This document shows, in pieces, positions 59,944-64,000 of a stretch of 64,000 nt of DNA (position 1 is the stretch's first letter; each line of letters starts with the position of its first letter). Location of the stretch: positions 27,141 through 91,140 of the forward strand of contig CAYHMW010000002.1 of NCBI GenBank assembly GCA_964357925.1, given 5' to 3'. The position numbers were made by a program, and so were the translations under genes. The notes beneath the pieces are model-generated. The model ran no database searches and was not told the origin of the DNA. It worked only from the letters and a program-made list of their open reading frames with translations. This DNA comes from CAYHMW01 sp964357925 (GTDB lineage Bacteria > Patescibacteriota > Microgenomatia > UBA8517).

Positions 59944-60893
59944 AAGTAAGCGTCGTTGTAACTTTGCTCAACGAAGAGGGTTCTGTGGGAGATTTATTAG
60001 AATCGCTCTTGAATCAGAGCATGAGTCCGGATGAAATTGTTATTGTTGATGGCGGTAGTCACGACAATACTATTCCAATCATAAAAGGCTTTATCGCAAC
60101 AAATAGGAAGATAAAACTATTGGAAAAACCAGGAAATATTGCCTCTGGCAGGAATCTTGCCATAGAGAAATCCAAGTACGACATAATTGCTCAAACAGAC
60201 GGAGGTTGCGTGGCCGATCCGAATTGGCTTGAAAAGATCACGGCACCTTTCGCCGATGATAGTGTAGGGATGGTCGCCGGTTTTTATAACATGGTTGTAA
60301 GTTCTCCTTTTCAAGAAGCTCTTGCGCCCTTCCATGGCACTGTTAAACGCAAATTTGATCCAAGGCATTTCATGCCATCCGGCCGATCAGTTGCCTTTAG
60401 AAAGGAAGTTTGGGAGTACGTTGGTGGCTACAAAGAGACTTTTGATAGAGCAGGGGAGGACACTTTATTTAACTACAAAATTCTTACTGCTGGTGTAAGG
60501 ATAAAGCGCGTTCCAGAAGCAACAGTCGATTGGCAAGTTCCAGACAGTTTTAAAGTCTCGATCAAAAAATTCTTCTACTATGCAAAGGGAGATGCTGAAG
60601 CAGGTATCTGGTGGCACCCTGCCCAACGACTCCATACCCACAATATAAAAATATTAGGCATATTTATTCGGTACTTCTTTGGCATTGCACTTCTCTTTGC
60701 TACGCCATTTTTTCCATTTTCATTTCTTATTCTCATTTATGGATTCGTTTTCTACACATCTTGGTCGATTTGGAAAATGCGGGAAGATGTCCACAGTTTC
60801 CGCGGTAGACTTCTTGTGCCAATTGTCCAAATCGCCTCGGACATCGCAGTAATGGCAGGCTTCCTGAGTGGAATTTATAGAACTAAGATATAA
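59940..60893 (+). CDS. Glycosyltransferase family 2 with C-terminal membrane helices
   Basis: The 317-residue protein has VSVVVTLLNEEGSVGDLLES (residues 3-22), VIVDGGSHDNTI (about 31-42), AQTDGGCVADPNWL (about 81-94), and FDRAGEDTLFNYKI (about 166-179). The last third has two or three helices (about 235-310), suggesting a membrane-bound GT2 that elongates a lipid-linked chain. It overlaps the preceding GT4 by ATGA. A -10 box for the next gene overlaps its stop codon. Confidence 0.85.
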   Translation: MKVSVVVTLLNEEGSVGDLLESLLNQSMSPDEIVIVDGGSHDNTIPIIKGFIATNRKIKLLEKPGNIASGRNLAIEKSKYDIIAQTDGGCVADPNWLEKITAPFADDSVGMVAGFYNMVVSSPFQEALAPFHGTVKRKFDPRHFMPSGRSVAFRKEVWEYVGGYKETFDRAGEDTLFNYKILTAGVRIKRVPEATVDWQVPDSFKVSIKKFFYYAKGDAEAGIWWHPAQRLHTHNIKILGIFIRYFFGIALLFATPFFPFSFLILIYGFVFYTSWSIWKMREDVHSFRGRLLVPIVQIASDIAVMAGFLSGIYRTKI

Positions 60894-60894
60894 T
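60889..60894 (+). promoter_or_regulatory. -10 box of the second flippase
   Basis: TATAAT overlaps the stop of the GT2 (TAA 60891-60893) and ends 9 nt before ATG 60904. Confidence 0.5.
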
Positions 60895-60903
60895 TACCCT
60901 TAT

Positions 60904-62124
60904 ATGGGCTATAAAAGACAGGCACTCGCTGGACTTTCGTATATGGGGGGCTTAAGAGTACTGACGCGGGCAATATCATATGGCAAAATCGCCATTCTCG
61001 CGAGGCTACTAACACCTGAACAATTCGGATTATTCGGAATCGCCTCATTAGTGATGGCTTTCTTGGAAATCATAACTGAAACTGGAGTTAATGTATTCCT
61101 GATACAAGAAAAAGGCGACATTAAAGGCTACATAAACACAGCATGGGCTGTTTCAATATGCAGAGGAGCGGTAATAGCACTTTTTATTGCACTCACATCA
61201 CCACTTGTGGCTAGTTTTTTTCAAAACAGCAATTCGACCAACCTTATACTACTAATCAGTGTCATTCCACTTATCAGAGCATTTATTAATCCTGCAGTTG
61301 TAACACTTCAAAGAGACTTAAAATTCAAATCAGAATTTTGCCTACGTACTGTAATATTTTTAGTGGAAACTATTGTTTCGATAACTTTTGCTTTTTATTT
61401 GAAAAACGCGAGCAGTTTGATTTACGGCTTAATCGCCGCGGCTGCGCTTGAGGTTATAATTACCCAAATATTTATTAAACCACGTCCACGGTTTGAATTG
61501 GATTTTGAAAAGGTTAAGAAAGTTATCAAGCGGGGCAAATGGATAACGATCGCCGGCACTTCAAATTATTTTGTCGAGCACTTAGATGACACTTTAGTTG
61601 GCCGACTAGTTGGAACAAGTGCATTGGGAATTTATCAAATGGCATACAAAATTTCTCTGTTGCCATTAACTGAAATATCTCAAGTTGTTAGCATGGTAAC
61701 ATTTCCCGTTTATGTCAAAATAGCAGATGATAAGCAAAGGCTCAAAAGCGCATTCGCTAAAACATCGCTGGCTACAACAATTCTAGCAACAGCATTCGGT
61801 ATTTTTCTTTACGTTTCTGCACCCATCGTTGTTAATATTCTACTTGGGGAAAAATGGCAAGAAGTCACTCCTCTACTTAAAGTACTTGCAATTTTTGGCA
61901 TATTTCGTGCAATTTCAAGTGTTCAGTTTACGCTCTTTAATTCACTCAAAAAGCAGCGCCTCGTTGCAACAAGTCTCTTTATAGAGTTTTTTGCACTGCT
62001 AATAATTATCGTACCTTTTATTACAAAATTCGGAACAATTGGCGCTGCTTATGCAGCACTCTTTGCCTCAATCGTTCCTCTTCCATTTATCGCGCGCGCT
62101 TCTTACCAAATTTTGAAGAATTAA
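60904..62124 (+). CDS. Polysaccharide flippase (WzxC-like, MOP superfamily)
   Basis: The 406 residues have about 12 to 14 helices. GLSYMGGLRVLTRAISYGKI (residues 11-30) and ARLLTPEQFGLFGIASLVMA (about 33-52) are typical of the WzxC/PST branch of lipid-linked oligosaccharide flippases. Start ATG 60904 is chosen because a TATAAT box lies 9 nt upstream and the family begins with a short N-terminus; a longer frame from 60868 would overlap the GT2. It is more WzxC-like than the flippase at 2953. The next gene starts directly after its stop. Confidence 0.87.
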   Translation: MGYKRQALAGLSYMGGLRVLTRAISYGKIAILARLLTPEQFGLFGIASLVMAFLEIITETGVNVFLIQEKGDIKGYINTAWAVSICRGAVIALFIALTSPLVASFFQNSNSTNLILLISVIPLIRAFINPAVVTLQRDLKFKSEFCLRTVIFLVETIVSITFAFYLKNASSLIYGLIAAAALEVIITQIFIKPRPRFELDFEKVKKVIKRGKWITIAGTSNYFVEHLDDTLVGRLVGTSALGIYQMAYKISLLPLTEISQVVSMVTFPVYVKIADDKQRLKSAFAKTSLATTILATAFGIFLYVSAPIVVNILLGEKWQEVTPLLKVLAIFGIFRAISSVQFTLFNSLKKQRLVATSLFIEFFALLIIIVPFITKFGTIGAAYAALFASIVPLPFIARASYQILKN

Positions 62125-63732
62125 ATGCTAAAACTTAATCTTGGTTGTGGCCAAGACTATAAAAAAGGTTTTATTAATATAGACAACGACAAAAGCATTA
62201 AAGCCGATCAATATATTAATCTCCACAATAAATTTCCCTTCAAAAATAACTCAGTAGATCATATCCTTGCACAGGACATACTCGAACATTTTACCAAAGA
62301 AGACGCCACTATTTTTCTTCAAGAATGCCACCGAGTAATGAGCAACGGTTCAGAAATTCGCATGCGCGTTCCAAATATTTACCAAATCTGGAAACAATTC
62401 AAAAATAACCCCAAAGTTTTGATGCTATTTCTTTATGGCAATACTCAAAAGACAGGGATTTTTGGGGCTCATAAATATGCCTACACGATGGATATGCTCG
62501 AAGAAATTCTTAAACTTTCGGGCTTTACATCCATTGAAATTTCTCGGGAAACCACAAACTTCAATATAAGAGCAGTTAAGGGAGAAAAAAGGTCGCCGAG
62601 AGTAAAACTAATAATAAGCGGTCAGGACTCTGGTGGCCTTGGAGGAGCAGAATTTTTTCTTTTAAATTTAGCCAATTCAATTAAAGAAAGTGGAGTTTCT
62701 GTTGAGTTCACGACTGTCAATAAAAGTAGATTTTCTACAATATTGCTAGAGAATCATTTTACTTCTCACACAATTCCAATTCGCATGGATGCAATTGGCA
62801 ACTGGAAAGGCTTAGTTAAATTCATAATATTTACCCCACTTACGGCCATTATTGATATGATGATCTTATATAAGTTCAAAGAAAAAGGCGGAACAACAAT
62901 ATTAATTCCTGGTATCTCAGACAAAGCATTACTGACACCTCTAGCTTGGCTTTTGGGATTAAGTACTGTGTGGATTGAGTTTGCTCCTTTAAAGCCAACA
63001 TTCAAGCGCAACTTCTATTTTCCTAAAATTATTTACAAATTAGTTAAAAACCTTCCTGATCTGGTAATCACTCCAACCAGACGTACACAACTCAGCGTTC
63101 TACATGATGCGTGGGTGACAGAGCCTAAAACACGTATTCTTCCCTGTGGTATCAAATTACCAAAAAGTAAGGTTCGACCAATGCATAATTCACAGTTCAT
63201 TATAGGTAACATTTCAAGACTCCAAAAAGAAAAGGGCCAAGATACTCTAATTAAATCACTTCCAATAATTAGAAAAAGAATTCCAAACGCGAAATTAGTG
63301 CTGGTAGGCGAAGGTAGTTACTTTAACGAATTACACAAGCTTGCTCTAAAACTAAAAGTTGAAAAGCATGTTGAGTTCAAAGGATTTGTTGAAAACGTGC
63401 AAGTAATTTTATCAAAGTTCAGCGTTTTTGCCTTTCCAACTAGGTGGGAAATAGAAGGTTTTGGACTTGTCCCGCTCGAAGCAATGTCGGCAGGTATCCC
63501 AGTGGTTGCAAGTACACATCCTCCTGTCCCTGAAGTTCTGGGTGATAGCGCGCTTTTCACACACCCCGATCATAAAAGTTTTGCGGAAGCTATTATAAAG
63601 CTTGCAAAAAATAGCGATCTGCAAAAAACGTTTATTTCTAAAGGCTACAAAAAAGTAAGGGAGTATGATATCAAACAAGTTGCCGAAAAATACATAAAGG
63701 AGTTACGAAATCTCGAAACTATTAAACATTAA
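62125..63732 (+). CDS. Fusion of SAM methyltransferase and GT4 glycosyltransferase
   Basis: The protein has 535 residues. Residues 1-155 are a small SAM-binding domain: LNLGCGQDYKKGFINIDNDK at 4-23, then DILEHFTKED and MRVPNIYQIWK. From about residue 163 a complete GT-B enzyme starts with LIISGQDSGGLGGAEFFLLN, followed by FIIGNISRLQKEKGQDTLIK (about 355-374) and the donor site EGFGLVPLEAMSAGIPVVAS (about 442-461). The linker carries RAVKGEKRSPRVK. A single chain suggests coordinated methylation and transfer, or chain capping. The next GT2 starts on the base after its stop. Confidence 0.82.
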   Translation: MLKLNLGCGQDYKKGFINIDNDKSIKADQYINLHNKFPFKNNSVDHILAQDILEHFTKEDATIFLQECHRVMSNGSEIRMRVPNIYQIWKQFKNNPKVLMLFLYGNTQKTGIFGAHKYAYTMDMLEEILKLSGFTSIEISRETTNFNIRAVKGEKRSPRVKLIISGQDSGGLGGAEFFLLNLANSIKESGVSVEFTTVNKSRFSTILLENHFTSHTIPIRMDAIGNWKGLVKFIIFTPLTAIIDMMILYKFKEKGGTTILIPGISDKALLTPLAWLLGLSTVWIEFAPLKPTFKRNFYFPKIIYKLVKNLPDLVITPTRRTQLSVLHDAWVTEPKTRILPCGIKLPKSKVRPMHNSQFIIGNISRLQKEKGQDTLIKSLPIIRKRIPNAKLVLVGEGSYFNELHKLALKLKVEKHVEFKGFVENVQVILSKFSVFAFPTRWEIEGFGLVPLEAMSAGIPVVASTHPPVPEVLGDSALFTHPDHKSFAEAIIKLAKNSDLQKTFISKGYKKVREYDIKQVAEKYIKELRNLETIKH

Positions 63733-64000
63733 ATGCTCTCAGCCGTTCTACTTACTAAAAACGAGGAAAAGAAACTGCCAAAATGTCTTAAAGCACTCAA
63801 ATTTTGTGATGAAGTTATAATGATCGACGACAATTCCACAGACAATACAATTTCGATTGCTCGAAAGTTTGGTGCAAAAATTTACAGACGAGATATGAAC
63901 TTGGATTTTGCTACTCAAAGTAACTATGGTATCAAAAAAGCAAAAGGCGATTGGACTCTCCTTGTCGATGCCGATGAAATCGTGTCCCCAGAACTAGCAT
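63733..64000 (+). CDS. Glycosyltransferase family 2, N-terminal part (cut by window end)
   Basis: The ATG directly after the preceding stop opens a frame to the window end (89 codons). It has LSAVLLTKNEEKKLPKCLKA (residues 2-21), VIMIDDNSTDNTIS (about 31-44) and LLVDADEIVSPE (about 76-87), the GT-A start and DxD of WaaE/KdtX-like LPS-type GT2 enzymes. The catalytic C-terminal half is outside the window. Confidence 0.85.
   Translation, partial: MLSAVLLTKNEEKKLPKCLKALKFCDEVIMIDDNSTDNTISIARKFGAKIYRRDMNLDFATQSNYGIKKAKGDWTLLVDADEIVSPELA

Noticed and set aside
1..64000. Alternative genetic code (TGA as Gly, as in some Patescibacteria)
   Set aside because: TGA serves as the stop of many genes with natural C-termini and overlaps, and no essential protein needs TGA read through.
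1..64000. CRISPR arrays, insertion sequences, prophage, attachment sites
   Set aside because: No spaced direct repeats, transposase, integrase, terminal inverted repeats or phage structural genes were seen on either strand.

Overview
The window looks like a chromosomal segment from a Candidate Phyla Radiation (Patescibacteria) bacterium, most likely of the Microgenomates/Woesebacteria kind. This is inferred from the moderately AT-rich sequence, very tight gene packing with ATGA/GTGA overlaps, short housekeeping proteins, a eukaryote/archaea-type glycyl-tRNA synthetase and isoleucyl-tRNA synthetase, a DUF4012 protein closing an exopolysaccharide locus, and streamlined Mur ligases. TGA is used as a stop and tryptophan is read from TGG, so the standard bacterial code 11 applies. 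No CRISPR array, insertion sequence, phage gene or rRNA was seen.

Layout. (1) 1-5081: a divergent pair of YfhO-like membrane proteins (one cut by the window edge), a Wzx-type flippase and a GT2 enzyme. (2) 5075-5698: a HAD hydrolase on the minus strand. (3) 5737-27018: one almost gap-free run of 20 co-oriented genes. It holds about nine GT2/GT4 glycosyltransferases, three GT-C membrane transferases, a hexapeptide acyltransferase, an O-antigen ligase/polymerase-like protein, a GDP-mannose pyrophosphorylase (manC-like), an initiating sugar-phosphate transferase and a DUF4012 protein. It ends in recO and a hairpin terminator. Together these genes could build, lengthen and attach a surface polysaccharide on an undecaprenyl carrier. 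(4) 27057-30486: small orphan genes around glyS. (5) 30598-46232: the division and cell wall (dcw) cluster: mraZ, rsmH, ftsL-like, ftsI, [GlmU-N-like, degenerate PHP], MurE-like, [NlpC/P60], MurF-like, ddl, mraY, ftsW, murG, ftsQ, ftsA, ftsZ. murB, murC and murD are not in it. (6) 46306-56038: housekeeping blocks (Erm-like rRNA methyltransferase, ileS-rodA, rplU, rpmA, parB, lepB, an IMPDH-like protein, rdgB, tRNA-Val) with small orphan genes between them. (7) 56071-58141: an exported M23 peptidase and a membrane partner. (8) 58205-64000: a second polysaccharide locus with a methyltransferase, GT4, GT2, flippase, a methyltransferase-GT4 fusion and a GT2 cut by the window end.

Two expression styles recur. 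Many housekeeping or operon-leading genes have a TATAAT-like box only about 5-10 nt before the start codon and no Shine-Dalgarno, which predicts leaderless or near-leaderless mRNAs. Several short orphan genes instead carry a strong Shine-Dalgarno, and most of these also have their own -35/-10 promoter or terminator. The mraZ promoter is followed by three TGGTGA boxes spaced exactly 10 bp apart, a convincing MraZ operator.

The most interesting parts are the remodelled dcw cluster (N-terminally shortened Mur ligases with a cytoplasmic NlpC/P60 enzyme and a PHP protein lacking several usual metal ligands), the leaderless promoter pattern, the stand-alone small-gene cassettes, the HYGS signature in IleRS, and an Erm-type rather than typical KsgA-type rRNA methyltransferase.
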